A stretch of 64,000 nt of DNA from the NCBI RefSeq assembly GCF_001637205.1, contig NZ_LVJH01000006.1, positions 1-64,000 of the forward strand. The letters are read 5' to 3'. The translations under genes were made by a program, and so were the position numbers. Below are positions 26,106 through 34,499 of the stretch, piece after piece. Source of the stretch: Paenibacillus glacialis. Lineage in GTDB: Bacteria; Bacillota; Bacilli; Paenibacillales; Paenibacillaceae. How positions within the stretch are numbered: position 1 is the first letter of the stretch; each line of letters starts with the position of its first letter. The notes under the pieces were generated by a model. It did not search any database. It was not told the DNA's origin and saw only the letters and a list, made by a program, of their open reading frames with translations.

Positions 26106-26472
26106 CTACTCGGATTAATACGGTTTCTGCTGTGACTATGAGATCACCGTTATATGCACAAACAAGGGTATGGGTATACAAGGTCAGATCTCCCTGACTG
26201 CCTGTTTTTTTCTCTACTTTCGTTAGCGCTAATTCACAATCTAAGATCATGCCCGCAATAATCGGTGCATTGTATGAAAAATGCTGCGTGCCATGAATCC
26301 AGGGGACGTCCATGTTCAACCAAGGGATATCGAATGCTTTCCAGAAAATAATAGGCATTGTCGCAGGTGCGATTATATCACCATGTATAGCTTGCAAGGG
26401 GGCTTCGATACTTTGAGCATAATCCGTAATCCATTCAGCGGTTATATGAAGCTGATGTTGGGCTCTGTTCAT
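26089..26472 (-). CDS. MaoC/FAS1-like dehydratase N-terminal-type subunit
   Basis: 127-residue hot-dog protein like the non-catalytic N-terminal half of double hot-dog hydratases (FAS1_DH_region). It has the tell-tale block IHGTQHFSYNAPIIAGMILD and lacks the Asp/His catalytic motif. It overlaps the thiolase gene upstream by 4 bp and the MaoC gene downstream by 17 bp. In heterodimeric hydratases (actinobacterial HadAB type) this subunit shapes the acyl-binding tunnel. The split pair here looks like that arrangement. Confidence 0.75.
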   Translation of the reverse strand: MNRAQHQLHITAEWITDYAQSIEAPLQAIHGDIIAPATMPIIFWKAFDIPWLNMDVPWIHGTQHFSYNAPIIAGMILDCELALTKVEKKTGSQGDLTLYTHTLVCAYNGDLIVTAETVLIRVGDQVE

Positions 26473-27620
26473 TCGATAGCCTCCACTAAGGTAGCGAGAC
26501 CTATTCCCCCACCAATACCTAGGGTGGCAAGACCTCGTTTATAAGGTTTATGCAGCATTTCAGCACATAAGCGCGTCATTAAGATGGCTCCTGAAGCACC
26601 GTAAGGATGGCCAATAGCTAGAGCACCACCTCCACGATTGACCTTTTCCTGTGGAATATGGAGTTCCTTCAGTGAGGCCAATACTTGCGAGGCAAACGCC
26701 TCATTGAATTCCACGATATTCAAATCAGCCACCGTCAGAAGCTGACGCCTTAGCACCTTCTGAACAGCTGGAACGGGGCCCATGCCTAAATAATTCGGAT
26801 CTACACCTGCAGCTTGTGCATCCACCACTCGTAAAATAGGCTTTAGGTTAAGCTCCTGACATTTTTCACGTGACATGATGAGAACAAGAGCTGCCCCATC
26901 ATTGAGAGGACATGCGTTGCCAGCGGTTACGGTACCCTGTTCCAGAAAAATTGGTGATAGTTGTTGCAGCTTGTCCAAGCTCGTATTGGCTCTTGGACAT
27001 TCATCGACGGTAATCCATTGGCCATTCACTTGAATAGGAACAATCTCTTGCTGAAATCGGCCTGTTTGCTGAGAATGAATGGCTTTTTGATGGCTTTTTA
27101 AGGAATACAGGTCTTGTTCTTCCCTTGAAATCACGTATTGTTTGGCGACATTCTCCGCTGCAATACCCATATCCGGGTCACCGTAGGAGATTGGAGTGAA
27201 GTGAGCACGCGTGTATAGATGCGGTACACCCATTAGTGTTTGTGGCTTGGCCATTTTCCATGGTGCACGGCTCGTGCTTTCCACACCACCTGCCAAATAA
27301 ACCTCACCTGCGCCACTCTGAATGAATCGTGCCGCTATATTGATAGCCTCTAGACCTGAACCGCACTGTCGATCAACCGTGACACCTGGGACTGTGACTG
27401 GTAGTCCTGCTTCTAGAGCAGCAACCCGTGCAATATTCCCACCGGGACCAACGACATTGCCAATGATGACATCATCGATTAATTCCTCTGGTAATGTCGT
27501 TTCTGCTACCATATGTTGAATAAGCGGTGCTAATAATGCCTCCGGCTCAAGAGTACTTAATATGCCGCCCATCTTGCCTATTGGCGTACGTTTAGCCATG
27601 ACAATCACAGCCTCTGTCAT
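26469..27620 (-). CDS. yhfS: Thiolase family protein, YhfS-like
   Basis: 383-residue thiolase fold. The nucleophile Cys is in VDRQCGSGLEAINIAARFIQ. The His motif NEAFASQVLASLKEL and GGGALAIGHPYGASGAILMT are intact. The C-terminal CxGGG motif, however, reads LATLGIGGGIGLA, so the usual second catalytic Cys is Gly. This may weaken classical thiolysis/condensation or mark a different reaction. Bacillus subtilis places yhfS beside yhfT and the BioY gene yhfU under BirA; the same neighbours are found here. It overlaps both flanking genes by 4 bp. Confidence 0.85.
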   Translation of the reverse strand: MTEAVIVMAKRTPIGKMGGILSTLEPEALLAPLIQHMVAETTLPEELIDDVIIGNVVGPGGNIARVAALEAGLPVTVPGVTVDRQCGSGLEAINIAARFIQSGAGEVYLAGGVESTSRAPWKMAKPQTLMGVPHLYTRAHFTPISYGDPDMGIAAENVAKQYVISREEQDLYSLKSHQKAIHSQQTGRFQQEIVPIQVNGQWITVDECPRANTSLDKLQQLSPIFLEQGTVTAGNACPLNDGAALVLIMSREKCQELNLKPILRVVDAQAAGVDPNYLGMGPVPAVQKVLRRQLLTVADLNIVEFNEAFASQVLASLKELHIPQEKVNRGGGALAIGHPYGASGAILMTRLCAEMLHKPYKRGLATLGIGGGIGLATLVEAIE

Positions 27621-29098
27621 ATCATCACTCTTTTCGTGTAGTCTTTCATAGCCTGACGAGCCATTTTCCCACTACTTGTATAGATGAACTGATCTACAGA
27701 GATGATCTGCTTCGGGGCTTTGTAGCTTGCTAAATGCTGGCGACAGTAATTCTTTATTTCCTCCGTAGATAAGCGCTGTTGTCCGTTCCATTTCACGAGT
27801 GCCGTTACTTGTTCACCCCAGTAAGTATCTGGCACACCAAGCACCATCACTTCTTCAATTTCGGGAATCTGCTGTAACACAGACTCAACTTCCTCTGGAA
27901 ACACATTAAGTCCACCTGTTACCATCATATTTTTGGATCGACCAGCCATATATAAGTAGCCATCCTGATCCTTATACATAAGGTCTCCAATGATGAGCCA
28001 TCCATCTCGAAAAACGGCTGTCGTTTCTTCAGCTAATTGATAATAGCCTTTAAACATCATGTCACTTCGAATGTATAACTGCCCGATGCTACCGGTGGGT
28101 ACCTCTTGAAAATGTTCATCGCGAATAGAGATCTCTACGCCATGGAAAGGCCTACCTACTGAATTAGGTTTGTTTTCGGCATGAATATCCAAATAGCTGA
28201 TATAGCTTGCTTCAGAGGATCCGTAAAATTCATATAGCTTTACCCCACCAAATACCTCTTTGCACTTATTCTTCGATGCCTCAGTCCACTTCCCACCTGA
28301 GCTAATCACCGCTTGAATTTGTGTCTGATAAGGGATTTCCTCTTGCATCATCGATTCAATCATCGTTGGCACGACGAACAAAATCATATCGGGGATCTGT
28401 TTACACAATTTCAGAACCTTTCTAGTATTGAAATCTTTTACGATATGAAAGGTTGCACCACTGTATAGACTCTGCATGATGGCGAATAACGACAAGGAGT
28501 GAACGAATGGACCTGGGGCTAGCATATGCTCCATGTTGTTCAGTTGGAAAGCTTCGCTCGTCGCTTTAAAGCTATTCATCCACGACAAATGTGTGCGCAT
28601 ATACCCCTTTGGCGTCCCTGTTGTGCCTGAAGTAAAGCCGATAAACAGTAATTCATTGGTGTCATTCATTTCAGCTTCTGAATTTAAAGTATCTGACCAG
28701 TTATCATAGGAACCCGCTTCTTCAGCAGAAAAGGTTAGAAGTTGGATTTCTCTGTCTTGTAAGACTAGATTCTTTGCGAATGCATTCTCTGTAAAAATCA
28801 TTTTGGGCTGACACTGTTCTAAAATGACGTTTACTTCCTTTGAACTCCATTTTGGATCTATAGGAATAGGCACACAGCCTGCATAGATCGCTCCAAGAAA
28901 AACCTCCACAAATTCGATACGATTCGTAGATATAATGGCAACCTTCTCTTGGTTGAGACCACTCAGTTGTAAACCCTGTGCAATTTGTTTCATCCTCTGT
29001 ACCAATGCCGAATAAGTACGGCTCTCATGTCCATCGGATAAAGCGACTTTGTCGGGTTGCTGCGTTGCATAGTGTAGTAATGGTACTACTAGATTCAT
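27617..29098 (-). CDS. yhfT: Acyl-CoA ligase (AMP-dependent), YhfT-like
   Basis: 493-residue ANL-superfamily ligase. The phosphate loop is IGFTSGTTGTPKG, A5 is YEFYGSSEASY, the hinge region GDLMYKDQDGYLYMAGRSKN and the catalytic Lys is in YTSSGKMARQ, so it looks active. It would activate a carboxylic acid to acyl-CoA with ATP. In Bacillus subtilis the homologue yhfT lies between bioY (yhfU) and yhfS under BirA control. The substrate is not established; a biotin precursor such as a dicarboxylate or fatty acid is the natural guess. Confidence 0.85.
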   Translation of the reverse strand: MNLVVPLLHYATQQPDKVALSDGHESRTYSALVQRMKQIAQGLQLSGLNQEKVAIISTNRIEFVEVFLGAIYAGCVPIPIDPKWSSKEVNVILEQCQPKMIFTENAFAKNLVLQDREIQLLTFSAEEAGSYDNWSDTLNSEAEMNDTNELLFIGFTSGTTGTPKGYMRTHLSWMNSFKATSEAFQLNNMEHMLAPGPFVHSLSLFAIMQSLYSGATFHIVKDFNTRKVLKLCKQIPDMILFVVPTMIESMMQEEIPYQTQIQAVISSGGKWTEASKNKCKEVFGGVKLYEFYGSSEASYISYLDIHAENKPNSVGRPFHGVEISIRDEHFQEVPTGSIGQLYIRSDMMFKGYYQLAEETTAVFRDGWLIIGDLMYKDQDGYLYMAGRSKNMMVTGGLNVFPEEVESVLQQIPEIEEVMVLGVPDTYWGEQVTALVKWNGQQRLSTEEIKNYCRQHLASYKAPKQIISVDQFIYTSSGKMARQAMKDYTKRVMI

Positions 29099-29136
29099 TG
29101 TTCATCACACCTATTCCCAATTTCATTAACTATGAG

Positions 29137-29685
29137 TTATGCAACGTTTTCTTCTATCGGACTGATGGCTTTTAATTGTAGAACAATCATGGCTGCGATA
29201 ATGGCTTTAATACAATCTCCTGGTAAAAAAGTAGTAGCACCCACAAGTCCGGCCCACACCGATGTATGTGTAATGATAGACATGACTGGCGCACCGATTG
29301 CACTAACAAGTACAACACCAAATACAAGATTAATGACGATAATTTTCCATGTTCTTAACGTGGACCACACCTTTTCTGTCATATATCCTATACAGAATGC
29401 GGCGATTGGCCAGCTTAGAATATATCCAGCAGACGGTCCTACTAATACAGAGAGACCTCCACGTCCACCAGACAATAAAGGTAAACCTAAAGCGACTAAT
29501 ACGATAAATAAAATCAAACTAAGTGCACCTGTCTTCTTTCCTAAAAAGCTTCCTGCTAGCATGACCCCAAGTGTTTGTGCGGTGATTGGTACTGGGATAA
29601 AACCTAGCGGAATGGGTGGAATCATGCCTAATACCCCTATGAATGCAGCGAATAATGCAGCATACACCATCTCTTTTGTTCTCAT
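29137..29685 (-). CDS. bioY: Biotin ECF transporter substrate-binding component BioY
   Basis: 182-residue protein with six membrane helices. Motifs are PVPITAQTLGVMLAGSFLG, the GGRGGLSVLVGPSAGYILSW loop and the Asp in PGDCIKAI near the end, all typical of BioY. It is the first gene of the long minus-strand operon, with a BirA operator about 95 bp upstream. It binds biotin with high affinity, and the EcfA/EcfA/EcfT encoded downstream energise uptake. Confidence 0.92.
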   Translation of the reverse strand: MRTKEMVYAALFAAFIGVLGMIPPIPLGFIPVPITAQTLGVMLAGSFLGKKTGALSLILFIVLVALGLPLLSGGRGGLSVLVGPSAGYILSWPIAAFCIGYMTEKVWSTLRTWKIIVINLVFGVVLVSAIGAPVMSIITHTSVWAGLVGATTFLPGDCIKAIIAAMIVLQLKAISPIEENVA

Positions 29686-29776
29686 TTTGCTTTCCTCCGT
29701 TGTTATGATGACAAATTAACTTCCTACTAGAGTCGACATCTATGTATTAGCTAAATCATAGCTTGATATCCCCTTA

Positions 29777-29808
29777 TTGTAAACCAAAAATAAATATAAG
29801 GTTAACAA
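29777..29808 (-). promoter_or_regulatory. BirA operator (biotin repressor site)
   Basis: TTGTAAACC, 14 nt, GGTTAACAA: only one mismatch from a perfect dyad, and the Bacillus/Clostridium BirA consensus (TTGTTAACC-N14/15-GGTTAACAA). Position and orientation upstream of bioY, with a TACAAT -10-like box next to it, indicate repression of the whole operon when biotin is plentiful. Confidence 0.88.
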
Positions 29809-29989
29809 TAGAGTTGGGATGATACAATAACAACTGATTAGAGAGTCTAAGCCAACAAGATCGGTAGATATTATTCCTTGAGGAACATATTGAGTTAGAA
29901 CTCTCTTATAATGGTTAAATGGTCGAATCCTTCCAAAGTCCAAAAGAACTAAACAAAATTCAATTGTTCCTCAATGAGTTTTTTAAGCA

Positions 29990-30034
29990 GATAATAAAAG
30001 AAGCAGCTCTATTTGAGCTGCTTCTTTTATTATC
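29990..30034. terminator. Strong 20-bp hairpin terminator
   Basis: Perfect arms 29990-30009 and 30015-30034 with loop TATTT; A/T-rich stem ends give U-runs in both directions. It follows the DUF3955 gene (minus) and shields the bioY promoter region. Confidence 0.75.
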
Positions 30035-30119
30035 TTATAAATGGGAGATCATCATCTTGATCGGCGCTATAGCATGAGTCAATGCCGCAAGGAAATCTCA
30101 CGCTTATCACAACGAAAGA

Positions 30120-30344
30120 CTAACATCCATTAAACAAATTTTTTGGGCTACGAAAGAATGACCCTATGCTGACTGCGAGTCCAAGAATAATACCAATAAC
30201 TAAGAATAAGTAACCTATGGGTATGAGAAAAAATGGTTCCTTTAGAATTCCATCAGGAGCGACTTCGGATCCGATGATACCATTGGTGACCAAACAACCG
30301 ATTCCTATAATAAATGACATTAAAGCTAGAAGATATTTTTTCAT
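30120..30344 (-). CDS. DUF3955 domain membrane protein
   Basis: 74 residues with two membrane helices (KKYLLALMSFIIGIGCLVTN and FLIPIGYLFLVIGIILGLAV) separated by the conserved IIGSEVAPDGILKEPF loop, which marks DUF3955. I chose the ATG at 30344 because GGAGG lies 5 nt upstream. These small proteins usually accompany a YozG-like XRE regulator. That partner lies just upstream here but is truncated. Confidence 0.8.
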   Translation of the reverse strand: MKKYLLALMSFIIGIGCLVTNGIIGSEVAPDGILKEPFFLIPIGYLFLVIGIILGLAVSIGSFFRSPKNLFNGC

Positions 30345-30384
30345 TACAACCTCCAAAAATATAAATGATTATCTTGTTATTCGT

Positions 30385-30567
30385 TTATTTAGCATCTTTT
30401 GAATGCTCCAGTATATCACCTGGTTGACAATCTAGAACTTCGCATATTTTTTCTAAAGTCGAAAAGCGAACTGCCTTCGCCTTTCCATTTTTAAGTATTG
30501 ATAGGTTCGCCATAGTTATTCCGACTTTCTCAGAAAGTCCTCCAATATCCTTAATGCTTAAACATGA
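30385..30567 (-). pseudogene. YozG-like XRE regulator, N-terminally truncated
   Basis: The minus strand reads IKDIGGLSEKVGITMANLSI, LKNGKAKAVRFSTLEKICEV and LDCQPGDILEHSKDAK, the HTH_26/YozG signature. The usual first ~15 residues and the start codon are missing. At about 30560 the sequence switches to a copy of the polysaccharide deacetylase 3' region. It is the natural partner of DUF3955. Confidence 0.7.
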
Positions 30568-30590
30568 AACAACACATCATACCGGATTAT

Positions 30591-30689
30591 TCATATAACC
30601 AGGGATTTGATGTGTTGTTTAGCGTGTATGTTCTGATCGATTCGATATCCTTTAACCACTCTTTTCTTTAATAGTGTATCTGTCCGTAC
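30591..30689 (-). pseudogene. Duplicated 3' end of the polysaccharide deacetylase gene
   Basis: It encodes VRTDTLLKKRVVKGYRIDQN then IHAKQHIKSLVI and a stop, nearly identical to the end of the complete gene at 32119. The shared block continues past the stop through the terminator hairpin (30567-30620). No upstream part of the gene is present. Confidence 0.75.
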
Positions 30690-30903
30690 ATTGGCAAATG
30701 GACTCTATTATTGGTCACAAACGGTATTCGGAACGTATTTTTGACACTGTGTAATGACAAGAATACAAGAATATTTTGATGATTGTTCCTGCTGGATTTT
30801 CGAGGAACACTGATAACATTATAACTTACACTAGCTTCACACGCTGCGGCTTGTACAGGATGTGCCTGGGGAGGGATATAGGTCTGACTTTTCAAATAAA
30901 AAA

Positions 30904-30933
30904 GGAATTCACGCTGACGTCAGCGTGAATTCC
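30904..30933 (-). terminator. Rho-independent terminator, perfect 15-bp palindrome
   Basis: GGAATTCACGCTGAC and its exact complement, followed on the minus strand by TTTTTTATTTG. It lies 18 bp after the stop of the secreted protein gene. Confidence 0.85.
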
Positions 30934-30950
30934 CCCTCATCGAGCGGTTG

Positions 30951-31910
30951 TTATTTAGCAACTGTAATCTTCATTTCCAGCTTCTTGTGATAGGTCTTGA
31001 CCCAGTTTTTTTTGCTATCTTTCAGAATATTTCCTTTAGCGTCGAATGTGTACGAAAACGGCCTAATGATGATTGTTTTCGGCACTGCGTTAAACGAACC
31101 ATTAAAGATCAGGTCTTCTTTACTCTTTGATCCGGGCGGTTGCTTTAGGTTGGCGTTCCAAATGGTTGCCCCGAGTACATTTCCTGTTTCATCTGCAATC
31201 TCATACAACATCTTGCTGAAACTCTCGTTGGATTTGGCTGCTGTTGGAACTTTTCCTGTACTATGCAGCTTAAGCTCCATCGTTATCGGCGTCAATTGGA
31301 AATAATCCAATGTATAGCTAAAACCCCCACTTTTTAGGGTTGTGTCCGGCTGCAATATTACAAGACTTTTAGCCTTTTTCACCGGAACGGTAAAGGTGAA
31401 TGGCTCCTTGACGTTCTCGGCGTACAACTTCAGCGTCATATCGAATTCATCAGGGAGCTGCGGTTTGTCATTTCTAGAGAAGGAGATCAAAACTGCCCCT
31501 TTATCTCCCGATATAGCTTCCAGACCAGGAGTATATAATATCGGCTTCCCATTAGCAAACAAATCCAGTCCATGCTTTAGGTCAATGAGATCAATGATTT
31601 TTTTACCGACAGTCCCCCCCTCCTTCCGGACAGCAACCTCAAGGCGATTCCCGTCAAATATAACTTTGGATAAGCTGAGTGTCACGTCGCCGTGGGTAAA
31701 CGCCTGATTGTACTCATTATCCTCCCCATCCGCATCTATCAGGATGGGATTTGAAACTGGGGAGGTGGTGTCGGCAACAGCAGCCTTTCCGTAAGTCTCG
31801 GCGCTAACGTATGAAGGAAGCCCGCTGCCTGCGGCTGCCATTCCCAACGTTACTGCCAATGCGGTTACAGCGAATTTTTTTCTCATATTATTAGGTTTAG
31901 TAGAGTTCAA
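30951..31910 (-). CDS. Secreted protein with DUF5643-like domain
   Basis: 319 residues. The signal peptide is KKFAVTALAVTLGMAAAGSG, with cleavage near YVSA. Two beta-sandwich-like halves follow, including DVTLSLSKVIFDGNRLEVAV and ITMELKLHSTGK. The text resembles the extracytoplasmic DUF4179/DUF5643 domains found in anti-sigma proteins, but there is no membrane anchor or cytoplasmic part. The start is a TTG with AGGAG about 9 nt upstream. Function unknown; it may be a free envelope domain related to the 37078 protein. Confidence 0.65.
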   Translation of the reverse strand: MNSTKPNNMRKKFAVTALAVTLGMAAAGSGLPSYVSAETYGKAAVADTTSPVSNPILIDADGEDNEYNQAFTHGDVTLSLSKVIFDGNRLEVAVRKEGGTVGKKIIDLIDLKHGLDLFANGKPILYTPGLEAISGDKGAVLISFSRNDKPQLPDEFDMTLKLYAENVKEPFTFTVPVKKAKSLVILQPDTTLKSGGFSYTLDYFQLTPITMELKLHSTGKVPTAAKSNESFSKMLYEIADETGNVLGATIWNANLKQPPGSKSKEDLIFNGSFNAVPKTIIIRPFSYTFDAKGNILKDSKKNWVKTYHKKLEMKITVAK

Positions 31911-31947
31911 TGGCCTCGCTCCTGTTCTATTCTGGGATAACTTCTTG

Positions 31948-31961
31948 AAACCGGCCGGTTT
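31948..31961. repeat. 14-bp perfect palindrome
   Basis: AAACCGGCCGGTTT, GC-rich in an AT-rich leader about 40 bp upstream of the secreted-protein start. It could be a regulator site; nothing more can be said. Confidence 0.3.
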
Positions 31962-32096
31962 TCAAAAAGATAATTGCATCTTTCCACATCTATATAACAC
32001 TTCTCATCATCACTTTTGTGACAGGAATAATCTCACGATCATTTGTCGCTTCAGAATATGCCCTAGGTGTCGGTATCCTTAATCCCTAAACATGAA

Positions 32097-32146
32097 ACAA
32101 CACATCATACCGGATTATTCATATAACCCGGGATTTGATGTGTTGT
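32097..32146 (-). terminator. Terminator overlapping the deacetylase stop
   Basis: Stem ACAACACATCA/TGATGTGTTGT (arms 32097-32107 and 32136-32146) encloses the stop codon and an inner CCCGGGTT/AATCCGG stem. A near-identical copy is at 30567-30620. Confidence 0.55.
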
Positions 32147-32901
32147 GTAGCGTGAATGTTCTGATCGATTGGATATCCTTTAGCCACTCTTTTCTTTAAT
32201 AGTGTATCTGTCCGCACATAAGAATACTGCTTAGGCTTAAGTTCTTGCAGAACTATTCGTAACCCCTCCAACATTTGCCTTGGTGCATCTTCATCAGCAC
32301 CTGTCGTATCGCCACTATCATGTAGTAGTACAATAGAGCCGGGTTTGATCTTACGTAACAGTCGGTCTATTAACTTCTGTGAATTCTCTTGACGCTTCCA
32401 ATCCCAACCCATCACGGACCAAAGCACAATGTAGTATGATTTGCGAAGCAAAAATAAATCGCCCAGATTCAATACTCCCCACGGCGGACGATAACTAGAA
32501 GGTCGCTCCCCGATAATCCCCTCAATAATATCAGCCGTGCGATTGATATGCTGACGCTTTATTTTCCACGGAAATATAATTAAGTTACATTTATGAATGT
32601 AGTTGTGAATTCCAATTTGATGCCCCTCATCATGTATTCTTCGTATCAAATGCGGATATTGTTCAGCTTTACTACCAAGTACAAAGAACGTCGCCAACAC
32701 ATCATATTGCTTCAGCAAATCCAGTAATTCAGGTGTATAGCGTGGATCAGGGCCGTCATCGAAAGTAAAGGCGACCTCAGCCTGTTGTGCTTGTCTTCCT
32801 CTCTTATATACACCTAGACCAAAGACTCGTGACATTATTACGGGAATCATCATGTACACAAAGGAACCGATTAAAAACAGGACAGGTAGCCATTGATTCA
32901 T
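32119..32901 (-). CDS. Polysaccharide deacetylase family protein
   Basis: 260-residue CE4 enzyme with an N-terminal membrane anchor (residues 4-26). Catalytic motifs are TFDDGPD (Asp48/Asp49), HNYIH (His99/His103), RPPWG and LLHDSG, all present. Such enzymes N-deacetylate peptidoglycan or chitin-like polymers at the outer membrane face. It overlaps the upstream YkoP-like gene by 4 bp (ATGA). The pair probably acts together on the cell wall or spore cortex. Confidence 0.9.
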   Translation of the reverse strand: MNQWLPVLFLIGSFVYMMIPVIMSRVFGLGVYKRGRQAQQAEVAFTFDDGPDPRYTPELLDLLKQYDVLATFFVLGSKAEQYPHLIRRIHDEGHQIGIHNYIHKCNLIIFPWKIKRQHINRTADIIEGIIGERPSSYRPPWGVLNLGDLFLLRKSYYIVLWSVMGWDWKRQENSQKLIDRLLRKIKPGSIVLLHDSGDTTGADEDAPRQMLEGLRIVLQELKPKQYSYVRTDTLLKKRVAKGYPIDQNIHATQHIKSRVI

Positions 32902-33500
32902 GATTGCACTTCTTTCCGAAAACGATGTATCAACGATTGTCTAGACATCATCAACATCATTGGAACCAGCTTGGAAGAGCTCTGCTTCACCCGTTGCCTA
33001 CCTACGGGATGTAGCACCCGTAGTAGAAATCTCAGGTAGAATGTCATCCATACTCTAATCCACTTGGATTGAATCGGATGTTGTTCAAAACCTAATCCGT
33101 GAATGATCCCTCTGTGAAGCAGCGTGATGCCTGTTAAAGCTTTTACATCCCTAAGTTCAGGATTATGTTCCATCGCATAACTGATCTGTTCAAGCGATTT
33201 ACGCAGCATCCGTGCCGTCATTAATGCTGTACGATCCGCGCCATTCGTGCGCGACAGCTCCAACATCTTCCGATTATCTAAATGCAGTTCTCCCACACAA
33301 TCTCCTGCATGTATATAGTATCCATTATCACAAGCTATGCTGTTCCCCAGATGCTTTCTAACGACTAGCTTACATATGCCATACTGTGTCACAGATACGC
33401 TACGTATCTTAGTGATTTGATCAAATAAACCTTCCCATGCCATCCATGCCGACTGCATCCCTGTTCTTGAAACTGTACTAACAATATTCAAAATAGTCAT
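32898..33500 (-). CDS. YkoP-like protein
   Basis: 200-residue protein without membrane helices. Blocks such as GDCVGELHLDNRKMLELSRT and ALTGITLLHRGIIHGLGFEQ follow the YkoP domain, found in Bacillales next to or fused with polysaccharide deacetylases and glycosyltransferases. Function unknown. It is the first gene of the pair and overlaps the deacetylase start. Confidence 0.7.
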   Translation of the reverse strand: MTILNIVSTVSRTGMQSAWMAWEGLFDQITKIRSVSVTQYGICKLVVRKHLGNSIACDNGYYIHAGDCVGELHLDNRKMLELSRTNGADRTALMTARMLRKSLEQISYAMEHNPELRDVKALTGITLLHRGIIHGLGFEQHPIQSKWIRVWMTFYLRFLLRVLHPVGRQRVKQSSSKLVPMMLMMSRQSLIHRFRKEVQS

Positions 33501-33727
33501 TCAACACTCTCCCTGTGACAAACCATATTCGCTGTTCTCTCTCTGATTTGTATTGTATAGAACAAGTCTCTCTTTTCTCTTACTCAGACCTTACGAATTT
33601 CTTAAGCCCATATTTCAGCAATAGTTTATATGAGTTTTTAGTTGCACTTCAATGAGCTAACGGGAAGGGAAGTCCGGAAGGTTCAGTTGAAGAATATTGC
33701 TGATGAAACTCGTTATAGTGGTCAAAA

Positions 33728-33768
33728 AAAGCGATAAGACAGCCATTTGATGGTCATCTTATCGCTTT
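33728..33768 (-). terminator. Rho-independent terminator of the SDR gene
   Basis: AAAGCGATAAGA...TCTTATCGC stem followed by TTTTTTT on the minus strand, 10 bp beyond the stop. Confidence 0.8.
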
Positions 33769-33778
33769 CCCATTAATT

Positions 33779-34453
33779 TTACAGTTTAGTGGGATCAATC
33801 CCTTTTGGGAATGTTTCTTCAAAGCAATTTTTTTCAACGTATAGGTTATACCATGCTTCTGCAATGACATCTGGATCTCCTGCTGTACCTGCTTGTATAA
33901 AAGTTCCTATAGAAAGATGACCTACAAAGATTCCTTTTTCCTTTAGCTCATTATGCAGGTTTGTTGCATAGTTACGAATGCCCGACATCACGATCCCAGC
34001 ATTCCCTACAAGAGGCAAAGGGAACATAGAAGATAAGCCCGTTGTAAATAGAAGCGCTCCTGAACCATTGTTTAGCATGTCTTGCAATACCTCATTGACT
34101 GAAAGAACGGCAGGAAGCAAATAGCTGTTTACTTGTTCCATTACACTCTCAGGCGTTGTTTCTAAGACGTTTGTGAATGTATTCCATCCCGCATACGGGC
34201 TAAATTCAAGTACATCAATGTTGCCAAAATCTTTTTTAGCAGCCCGTAAAGCTTGTTTTAATGCGGTTAAATCCGTAACATCCGCAACATAAGACCGAAC
34301 TTCAATATTCAGCTTTTTTAATTCGTTCACGATAATTTCCAATTTCTCAGGATTACGTGAAATCGCAGCTACCTTAAATCCTTTCTCTCCAAATTTTTTC
34401 GCTAGAGACAATCCTAGTCCAGGTCCCGCACCGATTATTGCAATAGTTCTCAT
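33779..34453 (-). CDS. SDR family NAD(P)-dependent oxidoreductase (atypical)
   Basis: 224-residue Rossmann protein. The cofactor loop is IIGAGPGLGLSLAKKFGEKG, and VADVTDLTAL supplies the nucleotide contact. The usual YxxxK is not evident (GNAGIVMSGIRNYATNLHNE is in its place), so catalysis may differ. Related sequences are annotated as SDR family proteins next to TetR genes. It is divergent from a TetR regulator with a palindrome between them, so it is probably its target. Confidence 0.8.
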   Translation of the reverse strand: MRTIAIIGAGPGLGLSLAKKFGEKGFKVAAISRNPEKLEIIVNELKKLNIEVRSYVADVTDLTALKQALRAAKKDFGNIDVLEFSPYAGWNTFTNVLETTPESVMEQVNSYLLPAVLSVNEVLQDMLNNGSGALLFTTGLSSMFPLPLVGNAGIVMSGIRNYATNLHNELKEKGIFVGHLSIGTFIQAGTAGDPDVIAEAWYNLYVEKNCFEETFPKGIDPTKL

Positions 34454-34487
34454 CTAAATTTTTCCCCTTATCTGTGGTATTTTAAAG

Positions 34488-34499
34488 CAACATATGTTG
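34488..34499. promoter_or_regulatory. Palindrome between SDR and TetR genes
   Basis: CAACATATGTTG, a perfect 12-bp dyad in the 148-bp divergent region, is a candidate TetR-family operator. Confidence 0.4.

Noticed and set aside
29740..29943. 67-codon frame over the BirA operator
   Set aside because: AT-rich chance frame; the region is clearly regulatory.
30668..30895. 75-codon minus-strand frame
   Set aside because: Its end overlaps the duplicated deacetylase tail in another frame, and the rest is not protein-like.
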